DNA from: Ptiloglossa arizonensis
Lineage: Eukaryota > Arthropoda > Insecta > Hymenoptera > Colletidae
Direction: 5' to 3'
DNA length: 64,000 nt
NCBI RefSeq assembly: GCF_051014685.1
Contig: NC_135055.1
Location: forward strand, 23,395,501-23,459,500
Positions within the stretch are counted from its first letter, which is position 1. Every line of letters begins with the position of its first letter. The notes below the pieces were generated by a model, which saw only the letters and a list, made by a program, of their open reading frames with translations, was not told the DNA's origin and did not search any database. A program made the position numbers and the translations under genes. Of this stretch, positions 27,409-44,550 are shown piece after piece.

Positions 27409-30400
27409 GTGAGTTTGAACCGACGCTTCGTCCGGGTATCTACCTACAATCGAGATCTTTCGCTAACGCGTTCGATGCGATTACGGAACATCCAACATCG
27501 AATCGTAACTGAACGTGTATCTGAACGCAGATCGGTGTGTTTCGGGGTGTTTCCTAGATTTATAACTCGCAACCGAACAGCCCGTGTGTCGAAACCGTAC
27601 ACCTTTCGCGCGACAGCTTTCTAGCAAGCGATTCGGCTTTTTAATAGATTTTATCCCAAAGCTACATAGATCCTCTTCGACGAGGTTAGAGGATAATTCG
27701 AATCTGTGAATTAGCTTAAGGATGCACGCAAATACGTAACGATGTGATTTTCTTGGACATTGAGTATATGTATCTATTCGAATTTTCCTTCGATCGATGT
27801 ATGCAAATTGTAAAACTTATGTACACTCCCTGGAATACAATAACTTTTATCTGGAAATCAGCTGTTACGATATTCATCGCGCGTACGCGTATTTCTCCGC
27901 GTACGATTCTTTTCTCGGATACGAGATAAATATTCATACTTCTAATCGCGTGATCTTTTACACTTCCTTTCCACGAAGGACCCCTGTTTTTGTACGGTGC
28001 TTCTGTGATATCTTTCATCGATGCTCGTATTTTTTATTTACGATTTCTCTTGGCTAGCGAAACAAACGCGATTTCTATCTCTATTTATGCGAAGGTGTTA
28101 ACGAATCGAGCAAAGTTTCGGACATCCAATGTTCGACCCGACATTGGATCTTAAAAATTCATATTCGATAATTGCCCCCTAACGTTTCACGAAATGTTGC
28201 GTTTTAATATTCATCGTGTCGCGGACGAGTCAAAATAGGTCGACGCGTGTTGTTGGCACATTTTTTATTCATACACCCGTTTCATAGTTGCCTATACGTC
28301 CCACCCGTCCCGGTCGCTCGCTTTTCGGTCTTTTCTCGTTTATTCCTCTCTCGTGTTTTTCTTTCTTCGTATTTTCTTTTTCTCCCTTGCGGTCCGGATA
28401 TTTTTCAGACGCTTCGAGGAACGATGAGTTTCCGCTTCGCGAAATTGATGACAGGGGATAATGAAAATACATTACCTGTAATAGCCTGCATTCTCGTGGG
28501 AAGGCCATTCTCAATTTCTGTACCGGTCGAAAATTTCAGAAATTATGATCGACGTTGCGTTAAAACGCGATTTATTCGTTGTTTGAAAATACAGCGGCGA
28601 GGTAACATTCAACACCGACAATGGCTAACGACTCTTTCGAAAAGTTATTCGACGCGCCTGCTGATTGGAAAATTTTTAAATTGTAATTTTCGTTATATCA
28701 TCGAATAATTATTCAACGGAGTAAAGTTATAACTTGGCGATATCCTGGTCGAAGGTAGTAAAATGGGATTATTATCGCTCGAGTTAATATCGGGGGCAAA
28801 ACTGGTCGAATTTGAACGTGTTCTTAATACGATGCGAATCTCGGAAGATTTACGGCTCGTCCCGAGAGACAGGGGATTAGAAGGACGTCGAAGAATGGGG
28901 GCTGAACGGACGAATCACTCGTAGGCTCTCGAAGACGTTACGCGTTGTAAGTATCTTCGCGAGAAAAATGAAAGGAAGAACCGACGGAGACAGATTTTCT
29001 TCGTCGATGTTCGCGAATTAAATCGAACTCAACGTTCACTTCCCCTAAAAACCCAACTCCTTAACGCGTACTATAATTCGTCGAGACAGAAATTATTACC
29101 GGATCGTTATCACGCTCTATATTTGCGCAGTTAACGATCAGAGATGCCGAATGTGCCAATATTTTGTGTTACAATAGACAATAATACGCAATTCAATTTC
29201 CAGCTCGCAGCACATGTTCGTGATCAATCTACGTGTCAGATAATTTATTATTGAATGAACTGGCCAATGTCTGGCTTCGGTGACTGACAAGTCGATAACC
29301 ACACGCCAATAGGAATCGGAATAGACGTCGTTAGAAACGTTCGAGAAACCTTTCGTTTCTCTCACTTAGGAAAACCGCTAGGTTGAATTTTCCTCGCGCT
29401 CAAACAACGACCGTCTATATTCTTCGAAGATGTACACGTGTTACCAGATAATAGCTTTGAACGTGAAAAATCGTATATCGCGACAATGCAGAGGTCGCGT
29501 CGAATTCATTTTTCGTCGTGCATTTCGTTAATTGCGATTCAGAGGTCACTTTGGAAGATAAGGTATCGAGGGCGCGAATTACTTGGCCCGAATATAGTAT
29601 TACCGGCCGAGAAGCCACTAGTGATTCTGGAAATCAATTACGCATTCCATGCGCGCGCGCGGGAGCGCCACAGTCTGAACAAAGTTAATCCGGTTAATCG
29701 CGACAGCGATCGTCGGATCCTCGTATTCGCGAGTTCGCGGTCGTCTCTCTGAAGCTGACGAAACGGAAGCCAGCTCGACTGTCGCGACGCATGCCACTGT
29801 TTGCTCGGTATTAAACCGCGGGTAAACAGCAAGAGAACGCGATAATAACGTAAACCGCGCACAGATCCGATTATGGGAAATGAAACGCGTCTTTGAGCGA
29901 GCCCGATCGATTAACCCGCAGGAGTTTCGCGATTCGAAGTAACGGATCATCGCGTAACAAACATTCCCTATCGATTGGTCGAGCAATCGATAGAATAAAG
30001 AAAGAAACGAACCTCTGGTGCATTCTTAAGGCAATTTTATTATTAATCGAACATCGAATTTTTATTTCCACGGTTCGGAGCTGTTTCAAGGATGCACGTT
30101 TCCATATGCGAGAGAACCAACGTTTTAGATTTTCTTTCCATCGCGATTCGATTAAATCTTCTCGTTCGAATCGGTTGTACGTGCAACGGTAGGCAACGTT
30201 GTTTCTTTTCAATTTTCATTAGATTCCTACTCCGCCGAGTGGTTTCGAACAAGAGATTCGCTATTCCGGAGCTTTCGTCCGATGTTTGGATGTTCCAGCG
30301 CCGTAAGATTTTCTGATCCGTGGCTTACGAAAGAAGTTTCAAAGCGTGTTACATTATTGAAACAAGTTTAGCTAAGAGATTCCTTAATACGAAGTGTCCG

Positions 30401-32212
30401 GCTACTTGTAAGAGGATTTCTGAGTTTCACGGATGCACGCGCACATGAAGGGACGACGAGTGGATGGGATTTTACACTCGGGCAACATTTACTTCCACGA
30501 ATAATGTTTCGCAAGGAGTTATTACTTTTCGGTATCTATTTTTTAATTCGTTGGTAAGGTACGTGCTCCTTGTATTTAAATCGCAACCAGTCTCCGTAAG
30601 TTTTGCAATTCGGCGCAGATTTATAGAAATACGAAGAAAGCTTGTATCTCGATTCCTCAACGTTGATTTACATTCGAATGCATCCGTGGTCGGTTCAAAA
30701 GCAAACACTCGTGGACAGATTGCTTTAGGAGACACCATTCCGACGTCGATATTGCATTAAGTATCCGAAGATCGAAGCCTGGGTAACAAGATTGCCGCTT
30801 CAAAGACGCCGGGTTCTTGTTGCTGGGCAACGACGGAATCATTGCAGGCATAAAAAGTTTAAATTCAACTCGAACCGTTGACAAACATCTTGGATAGAGA
30901 TGCACGGTGTTTCGAATTTGTTATAAAATTTTGCATCGAATTGAAATTGTTCAAGGTTAATTCGTAAGATGAATTTCTGCATTGGGCATTGTTTCCAAGA
31001 ATGTTACGAACAGTTTGTAATTTCAGGTTAATTCTAAACGACAACGCGTACCATCGACAACGAAAGAGGTCGTATTTCAGAGAGAAACATTTCTCGTATT
31101 ATGTACAAATAATAAACGAGATACACACATACCAAGTAATTTACGAACGTACATAATAGTAGCAAGGATTCTCAAATCTTAAGTACTGAGTACTAATTTC
31201 CGCTTGGTTGTCAGCGAACGAAAGCCACCGAGATCGTTTCGCTCGACGAAGGAAGCTGTTCGCTCGAAATTCGTCAAAACCCGATACGAGCCGTGATATT
31301 TGCGAAAGTCAACAAATTCGATGAACACCGAACGCAATGGTCGCAGTCCGGCAATCGCATTTGACACAAAATCAATGGCCAATGCCCCAATGAACCTTAA
31401 TTCGCTTCGTGGGCGGACAGTTCGAGGTACAAGGGTTCAAAATATTACCGTCGACGTTACATCATCCCTTTCGATCCCCGTGCCCTCGGAAGAAGCATCC
31501 TTCGATCGTTTTTCACGTCGAGTCATTAGTCAAAACGACGACTCGCAAGAGGGATTTTAATTTCGTTTTAGAAACTCGATTATCGAACGGCGGCAACATT
31601 TATTATTCCGTCTTCTCGATATCGCTTTCTATCCATCGATTACGAATTCGTGACTACCATCGTTTTCGAGCCCTTCGTTTCTTTTCGATGTTCTCGAACG
31701 CGTCGATCGATCGAATCTTTGTTCCTTTCCCGAGAAAATTATCGAATCCGATAACATTTTTCGGTGATCGCCGATTACCGTGTATCGGTTAATTTTGATT
31801 ATCGGCTAGACGTCGGCAATGAATCTGGGCGATTTTCCTCAGCGTATTCTAGCTTATCTACACGGACAGGCTTCGCCGTCTGATAAGTACCCTCTTCTGC
31901 ACGCACGTGAACACGCAACTCTCTCGTTACCAACGGAACATGCGACTGGAGATTCGCGAATAGATTAAAATTCAACGCGGATACGAAAGCTACCCGCGAA
32001 TTACGGGGATTGTAAATTTGCAAGGGTGATCCGTGGTTGTCGGTACGGGGATTACAGGGGTTCTTTGGTACGTAAAATCGGGCGATACTTCCAATCGATT
32101 CGGTTAACCGCCTCCGTTTACCTGTGCGTAGTCGAGACATCGGATATATTCGTTGTTACAGTAAATTGTGTCGATTGCTCGCAGAGCGAAACAAGAGGTC
32201 TGATTTTTCCAG
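27409..32212. other. Probable 5' UTR intron or intergenic DNA before GST A
   Basis: No supported coding region. Frames on both strands are short and mutually overlapping. A 9-bp inverted repeat ATCCAATGT/ACATTGGAT sits at 28124-28149 with an 8-base loop. The acceptor side just before GST A has three stacked AG sites (ending near 32156, 32183 and 32212); the last, after a T-rich tract, is the most natural partner for the ATG exon. Confidence 0.4.
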
Positions 32213-32228
32213 ATCGCGACTAGAGAAA

Positions 32229-35098
32229 ATGAGCGAGGGACAGTCGACTTACAAATTGATCTGCTTAGACGCTCGCGGCAGTGCCGAGCAAATCCGCTAC
32301 ATATTTGCGTACGCGGACATCGAGTACATCGAGGAGACGATACCCAAGGAAAGCGGGCCGTTGGTGCAGAAATGTAAGAGCCGACGTTTTATTTTCATCA
32401 TCCGATAGCTGATCTCTAAGTTTCTGTGCAGTTATCGCACGGTATCGGACCGTGTGTATTGTGAAAAATAGCGACCGATTACGCACTGATATCTGAACCG
32501 AGCGAATCAGTAGTCGAAGATAATCGTGTCGATCATTGAGACAAAGACGGGGCAATCCGTATTAGGAAAGAAACGACAGGTTCGCGTTGCGGGGGACTTT
32601 AATAAATTGCCGAGTAACGTTCATTGCGTAACTTTTTACTCCAAGCGCGGAGCACAAGTCGAGACGAGCAACGTTTGTAAGTTGAATCGAGCGCCGCGAA
32701 ATCAAATTAGCTTCGCTCTAGGAAAATTTGAATGCTCGCTTTGTCTGTGACTTTCAATCGCCGATGGCGGTCAGCTTTTATTCGAACGCTTTGCTCGGAG
32801 AGTTGCACGAAAATTGCTCGTTACTCGACGAAAATCACAAACGCCTTGTTAGATTTCGTCGCGTATCGGAATCATCGAAACGTTTCTCCGTTCGCATTTT
32901 ATCGTACGGGATTACATACGTTCGCGTAACGTTGAAAGTTGGAATCGTACCGCGCAAAATACAGCCAGGGCTTGGTAGATATTAAACGAAACGTTCGATG
33001 GGCGTCGAATTTCAAGAATGAAAGTTTCAGCGTTCCATTAGCGGAACGCGTTGATTAAAACCGGTGGTAAATTGTGCTCCATATTCAGAGACGAGCGTAC
33101 GTCGGGAAGAATCGGTCTCGAAGGCCGTGCACAATTTTCTATCGATCGTTTCCATAGGTTTGCACACCGAATTCGTTCGAATTGTATTTGTTCTTAGCGG
33201 TACCTTACGGAATTCTACCGTTGGTGGAGATAGACGGGAAACCGATAGTGCAAAGCAATGCGGTGTCGAGATACTTGGCGAGGAAACACAATCTAACTGG
33301 AAGGGACGAATGGGAGGCGATGCTGTGCGACGTGCTCGTCGATACCCTCGAAGACCTCAAGCGAAGTGAGTGATCAAAAATGATTCGGTCGTTGTACGAT
33401 TCGAAATATATCCGTCCGTCGTCGAATCGTCGATGCAACGCGTTATCCAATTACGGTTAGAAACATTAAACGAGATTATGGGCACAGTTCGCACGTACCC
33501 CTGACACCGTATCGTCGACAAACGTGAACGGTACGAGAAATCCTTGGCATCGTATCTGCCTCGTCTTTTTCATTTCGTGAACGGGGAGATTTTTCTTTTT
33601 ATATACAATAAACATTCTCGTCGCATCCGCGGTACATTCTATTAACACTTATTAGCTGCGGACGGGATCGGAATAATAAAGTATTGCACAATGACTTTAC
33701 ACGGAAAGATTCTGTGCACGCGATAGCGTACTAATTTCCAATTACGATATGCGTGATTACGCAACACGGGCTGTTTGCATGATGCGTTAACGATCCGCGC
33801 GTAGATCTTGTTAATTGAAAGAAACTAAATTGTGTGCGCGGCAAGGGGAATGGAGGAGCGGGCGTTCGTCCTTTCACGTCGTGATCGTAACACGCAGAAA
33901 ATTGAAATATATAAATTGCCTTTGGTAATACTACGAACAAGTATGGGCCTGTAGATCGAATAATACTATTGGAATTTCTTTTTACGAGAAACAATTTGCG
34001 ATGCGTATTATTTACGATTGGAACGAGATTTGTGCAATTTACGAAGACTCTCTCGCTAGAAACGGGCCACCATGATATCGTTATTTTAAATAATAGGAAG
34101 AAACATTTCTCGGAAAAGTTGTACGATTCGAAGGTGGGATACGGTAATATAGTGGCAATGAACTTTTCGCGAATCGAGCAACAGGAGGGATACGAAGGCC
34201 AGTTTGAATTTTTATTAAATGTAATATCCCGAGATGTACGATTAATCGTTCGAAACGATCACAGAGTTTTCAAAGAGACATTGCGAATCGAGTAGTGGAA
34301 GCAAACAAAATATCGTACGAATAAAGTTAGAAACAAAGGAATATAGAAAGAAAAAATTGGCGAAACTCCGAGTGATACAAGCACGCTTTTTCTTCCGAAA
34401 ACTTTTTTGGTAATATTTCGTTGACAACGATAAATGACTCCCGAGGTTAACGTCGTGTGTTCCAGTTATATTCCAGTATCGCACGGAGAAGGATCAATTC
34501 AAGAAGGAGGAGAAGAAGGCAAAACTTTTGAAAGAAACTATACCCTTTTACTTGAAACAGTTTGAACAAACTATTGGCGAGAATGGAGGCTACGCTGTTG
34601 GCTCCACTGTGAGTGTTCCAGTAGATTTAATATGAAAATCTTACTATTTGCTCGGAAAGTTTTGACGACAGTAGGCGTCGAGTAAGGAGAAACTGTGTTG
34701 GCTACGCTGATAAAAAATCCCTCGTAAACTTTTCTCTAAGAATAATACTCGGTAGCTAAGAATATTTTGCTGTAATTGTATTACTTTTATTCGTTGGTTA
34801 TACAAATAGAATCGTGGCTAGCTCTGGTTTCGACTCATCGCAACGATCGCGTTTGCAAGATCAATGTTCATTTAGTTAGGTGTTACAATCTCTGCAAACG
34901 TTTCGAATAAAACGGATCATCATTTTTCAGACCACATGGGCGGACTTTGTATTCGCGGTGGCCCTCGAGAATTTCGAGAATATATTTGGTACCACGGCCT
35001 TGGGAAATTACCCGGGTCTTCGAGCGCTGAAGAATAGAGTCCACGAGATACCTGCTATCGCCAATTTTTTGGCCAACCGACCTCGTACAAAATTTTAA
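32229..35098 (+). CDS. Sigma-class glutathione S-transferase A with an altered active site, four coding exons
   Basis: Exons are 32229-32373, 33198-33365, 34466-34608 and 34931-35098, all GT...AG with matching phases (1, 1, 0), giving 207 aa. Sigma GSTs are cytosolic dimers that conjugate glutathione to lipid peroxidation products, and some isomerise prostaglandin H2. The fold is clear: N-terminal thioredoxin-like domain (about 7-83) with PLVEIDGK and the glutathione-binding QS pair (Gln67-Ser68), then a helical domain with DVLVDTLEDL and TTWADF and ending RPRTKF. The active site is unusual: YKLTYF of the family reads YKLICL here, putting Cys12 where the catalytic Tyr belongs, and the conserved Trp of the DEWP motif is Gly43. 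The first of two adjacent acceptor-like AGs (34465) keeps frame; the second (34476) does not. A possible ATTAAA signal is at 35230-35235. No stop or frameshift is present, so it is probably expressed, perhaps with changed or lost catalysis. Confidence 0.9.
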
Positions 35099-35138
35099 AC
35101 ACACTGAACTTGCCCAATGGAGAAGAAACGAGTATACC

Positions 35139-35190
35139 AGGTTGCTCGATAAGTTTTATCGTTCGATAAAACTACTACATTGAACAACCT
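35139..35190. repeat. Short palindromic element, possible mariner-like relic, in the 3' flank of GST A
   Basis: A 52-bp unit starts AGGTTG (35139-35144) and ends CAACCT (35185-35190), with a perfect 10-bp inner stem AGTTTTATCG / CGATAAAACT (35152-35161 and 35164-35173) around a TT loop. TA dinucleotides lie close to both outer ends. Ends of this kind resemble insect mariner terminal repeats; with no transposase it would be a tiny non-autonomous remnant. It starts about 40 bases after the GST A stop, so it probably folds in the 3' UTR. The mariner origin is inference. Confidence 0.4.
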
Positions 35191-39937
<4,747 letters not shown>

Positions 39938-42130
39938 ATTTTAATTTGCTAATTTCACGTGGTTTCGCGCGCACATTGAGTTCGTAGTAGGATTTCAGAA
40001 AGGATTGCCATGTGGGTAAAATCTTTGTTCACGTGAAAATCGGATTATCTTTAACTTTTTCAGTCATACACGTTAGCGACATTTGTGCCACATCCATATA
40101 AAGGCTTTTTTTACGTCGCATCGTTAATATATATCTTCTTTTACTGTATTAGAGTTCTTTGTCTATCCATGCAGAGAGGTAAAAACGACATAGACTGTTG
40201 AAATAGTATTGTACTTTTGTATTCCATTAAAGAGTTCATTTTATTAACTGTCTTGATTATTGTCTGTTTGCGTGTGAAAATGAAAAAGTGTGCAACTAAC
40301 GCTATTAGTTCCAGTTATAGCATGTATTATTAAATAAGTCGAGGAGAATTTGGAAATTGAGCAACATTCTTTCCTTAAATATTATGTTTACCATTCATGA
40401 ATCGACTAAAATAAATTAAGTTTACCTTTCAATTAAATTTATATTCATTGAAACAGAGAAACGTGTTACGATAAATTGTTTATCTAGAGAATGAGGCGTC
40501 TTCGTTATCTTTTCGAGGTCGATTACCCCGTTGATTTCATGAAAGAATGGTTTGTAGGCGCGGCTGCAATAAACAAGATACGGCTATGTCTAAAGTAATC
40601 AGTATGACTAGCATGTTGTTAGGTGCGGATAAGACTTTCGTGAAAAAATTAATTCTGGATCACGGGACATTACTCAGAAGAGCGAAGTAGTATGACGAAG
40701 GTCGTTTCGTGACCATAATCGTATTGTTAACTAACGGGTGTCCCGAAATTTTCACGCACGGACATGAAATTTGTTTTTATATCAGATTTCATAATTTTTT
40801 ACTCCTAACAGAATTTGAGTAATTTAGAACGATTAAAAACATAACAGAAATTTCGTAGTTACTAAGAATATCGGTAAATTAAATAATTTTAACTAATCCT
40901 TCCAACTTCTTCGTGAATAGTTCCTCAAATCTGCATCCATGCGAGATTTTAGCTATGCATCGCCTTCTCAGTATCGCTTAGTTCTTTCTCAATCTGCAAC
41001 GCTGAAATCATATAAAGGGTGAGTCATGAAACCTGTTACGAATTAACTCCGACTGAAAAACGGAAATTGCGAAATAATCAGGGAACCGAGGTACATAATT
41101 ACGATGACACTGTCGGAAACAAGAGACAACCGACAGACTGCAAACACGAAAATAGATAGTCAACTTTTGTTTTTAAATTCACGTTAAGTACACGTTATTT
41201 CTTAAAACGTTCCAATTCCTGCAAGTTGGCAATTTAAAAAAATTACAATTGTAATCGTTTCCCAACAACGTTGAGAACAATTTTTATATCGTCTAATCGA
41301 AACTTCCTCGAAATAGATCAAAATCAATAACTGTGTATATGAATTGTCATTGTGTTTACCAAGTATGTAATCTTACTCGTGTTGCACAACATTATGTTAT
41401 ATGTCTCAACACTCGAGAAGTAAAGTAGAAAATGCTATCATTCTTTTCTTGAAAACCGTATCTCCGAAATTACGCAATATTATACAATTGACATAAGTAT
41501 TATTAACCACTGTATCTAGTTTTTGTCGTATTTTCTCGGTGTTGATATCTATCGATCGACAACGATAATACTAACTCGAGTTATGTTACTGTAGAATCAC
41601 GTTCCTGGAATCGGTGTACGAAAAAGTGACCGAACTTTTATGTGGAAATCGTTTGCTTAATGCAGTGTGTTACTATTATGCGTTTAATATTAAACGAAAG
41701 TAAATTTTTTATATTAGATATATAGAAGAAAAAAGATAGGCCGATTGGATTTTACCGAGTTGAAATTGGAATCTCGTTTTATCTTTTACTAGTCATCGAA
41801 TCTCGAAGTTTGAAATAATGTTGCTCCTTACGATTGCATAACCAGTGTTTGAATAAATTATTTGAAACTATAATACAACGTACATACATTCAGTTGTAAC
41901 TCTTTATCGAATAGTCCGATAAGCTTTGCTTAGAAGAAAGTGTTATTTTATCTAAAAATTTGAGTGCGAATAAGTTTATAAGTATCAATGTTTGCTTGCG
42001 TGTTTTCTATCATACATTGTATCTTGCATAGGATTTTGCTCGTCATGCTATATCTTGTTGGTGGGGACTCGAGAACATCAAATGATGGAAGGAACTTTAT
42101 TTAAAGCGACCGGTTAGCGAGTATAGAATC
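39938..42130. other. GST B 3' UTR and AT-rich intergenic DNA
   Basis: About 300 bases of likely 3' UTR of GST B, to the ATTAAA signal at 40226-40231, are followed by AT-rich sequence with no supported gene on either strand up to the GST C promoter. Confidence 0.5.
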
Positions 42131-42191
42131 AGTAGTTCTCGAGTGATCATCGATTCCAGTCGTCTGCCAGTGTATTCTCACGGGAATCTTC
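42098..42191 (+). promoter_or_regulatory. Candidate promoter and untranslated first exon of GST C
   Basis: A TATA-like TATTTAAA (42098-42105) lies at -33 to -26 from an initiator TCAGT (42129-42133, A at 42131). The putative exon 42131-42191 ends at a consensus donor, TTC|GTAAGT (42192). GST C's ATG exon begins with an acceptor CAG at 42241+1000 (43241-43243), so the two ends fit a 1.05-kb 5' UTR intron. The spacing of all three elements makes this the clearest promoter in the array; it is not supported by a transcript. Confidence 0.5.
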
Positions 42192-43246
42192 GTAAGTGTT
42201 TATCTCTTTTATACTTCATTGAAAATCTTCGAGTCTTATAACGAGGAATAAAATTTAACTTTTACGGAGAAAATTATTAACAGTTAAAATTTGTTTTTTA
42301 AATTTTATTTAAACGGTGTTTGTCTACTTCATACTTAGGAGAACTAGAATTGTTATTGATTACCAACTGCTCATAATCGCGATAAGCCACTTCGTAATTT
42401 TACTTAATTTTGTTAAATGTTGTTAGTCAAGTTCTATTTTTTTAATCATTGTACAAACTTGACCAATTTGTAGAAGTAACAAAACGTTATTCGGTTACTC
42501 GTTAGCTCCTTAGTAGGGTACGGTATTCTGCAACGATTTCGTTCAGTCTGTAACGAATTTCTATGTGCCCTGTACTTGTATCACTTTCTTGTTGTTGCCT
42601 TTTAGTTTGTGTTCTTTCGTGCCATTACTTTTAGTACAACGAGGTCGCTTTCATCAACCGAGTAACGTTGATTAACTTCAATGTCGTGAGTGTTAACTAT
42701 GTAGTTCCCGGTGACGACATTCTATAAATTGCCGTTTGCGGATCGTGTAGAATATTCTCGAACAATATACTGTCATTGATTGTGCGGCCGATTGAAACTT
42801 TTCCGGTCCGGCTACCAGACGGTTTGTCTATGCTTCGGACGCACAACAATGTACACACGTTGCTCCGAAACATGCCGCCTAATTATCTCCTTTAATTGCC
42901 ACAATACGAAGGAATGTTTTCCACATAACTTCCGAGCGAACCATCCGAAACGAGAACGCACAACGAGCGCATTATTCGCAAGCCGATCGAGATCGATCGA
43001 AAGGCTGCTGTGTATTAAACAGTCATTACGCATTCCAAACACTCTTCCGCGTTGCGTCGTCCAACGTTGATCCAACTTGGCACTCGTGCAGAAAATTAAA
43101 ACGCGTTAACCAAAAGTAATCCAATGATTCCGTGATTCGAGTATCACGGTACCTACAACGGTATAAAGCGATCGAAGAAACATAAAAATTGATCCCAATA
43201 TCTCGACATTTTAATTCATCGATCAAATGTTGTTTGAATGCAGATA

Positions 43247-44550
43247 ATGTCTACCTACAAGTTGACGTACTTTAATCTCACCGGTCTTGCCGAGGGAATC
43301 AGGCTCCTGTTGCACCAGAGCGGTATCGAGTTCGAAGACATCAGAATCAACCATGACGAATGGCCCACGTACAAGCCTAGTGAGTATATTCTTTGGAGCT
43401 CTTTAAAAATAAATCGCATCGAACAGCGTTGCAAGACGATAACAAACAACATTGAACGATATCTTCTCTCTTCGATATTTTATCGAATCGCAACTAATTT
43501 TTACGAATCCCGCAGAGATGCCGATGGGCCAGGTACCCGTTTTGGAGATCGATGGGAAGAAATATATTCAATCTAAGGCAATTTCCCGTCTTATCGCCAG
43601 AAGGAACAATCTCTACGGTTCCAATGATATCGAGTCTTATGAAATTGACGCCACCGTCGATATTTTGGAAGATTTGAGACAAGGTGTGTACCCCCTCGTA
43701 AAACAGCTAAGAAGCTTTAATAAAGAAAATTGAAGTAGCTTTATATTACGATCGTAACGATTTCACAGGACTTGCTCAGTACTACTGGGAACAGGATCCT
43801 GGATACAAAGCGAAATTGAAAGATGTAGCTTTCGGCAAGCTTCCATTCTATCTTGACAAACTTGAGGAACGGGTGAAGAATAATGGTGGATACTTGGCCA
43901 ATGGAAAGGTGATCATTTAAGATTGTTATTTAATTTTAAAATCGACCGCGAATATTCTAATTCAGCCTCTCATCGAATTAGCTATACTCTCAATAACGAA
44001 TAATAAGTAGATAAGGTTTACTTTTAACAAAGATCACGAACGTTATACTATATACAGATAAAATCGTATCAACGATCGCTATTGAGACGATAAGCAAGGA
44101 TTAAAACCCATTGTGTTGGATCTTTACGATGTCATTGCTCTTGCAATGATTCGATAAAGTGTAGTTTATACGGAGCACGATATATAACAATCGGTTGAAC
44201 GACGTTTCCGGCGATAAACTAATTTAAGAGGCGGCAAGGCATTCACGACCCTCGGATGCTTAACTCGCGTTGCAATCATCACGAATCGTGATCTTAAATC
44301 GACGAGCTCTCACAGACTTGCTCATTAGTTCGTCTCGCTGCTTCGGCGGTGTCTCTGAAAAGAATATTCGATTTTGTTGCAGTTGTCGTGGGCGGATCTT
44401 TTGTACTTCTCGTACACGGAACTTCTTTCGAAAATGATCGAGGCAGATTTGAACAAGGATCACCCGGAGCTGAAGAAATTGGTCGAGAAGGTGAAAGCGT
44501 TGCCGAAAATTAAAGCTTACCTGGACAAACGACCCAAGACCGCCTTGTAA
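43247..44550 (+). CDS. Sigma-class glutathione S-transferase C, four coding exons
   Basis: Exons are 43247-43379, 43516-43683, 43769-43908 and 44383-44550 (phases 1, 1, 0), giving 202 aa. The active site is intact: Tyr8 in MSTYKLTYFN, Trp39 in DEWP, and Gln63-Ser64 in the IQS motif after MPMGQVPVLEIDGK. The C-terminal domain has DATVDILEDL, then LSWADLLYF and KRPKTAL at the end. It is more diverged from fly GSTS1 than gene B (SRLIARRNNLYGS in place of the usual RYLAK...GL) but should bind glutathione. Its intron positions equal those of gene A, and the third intron (44382 side) lies directly before the S/TWAD motif. The ATG follows its acceptor by three bases. AATAAA at 44779-44784 is a likely poly(A) signal. 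Role by family: cytosolic detoxification or eicosanoid-type isomerase; substrate not readable. Confidence 0.92.

Noticed and set aside
27043..27624. 193-codon + strand frame
   Set aside because: Arg-rich with no family motif, spans a likely first exon and donor, and is overlapped by antisense frames; fits chance in GC-rich DNA.
34477..34608. Alternative exon 3 start of GST A at the second AG (34476)
   Set aside because: It breaks the frame with exon 2; the first AG (34465) keeps it.
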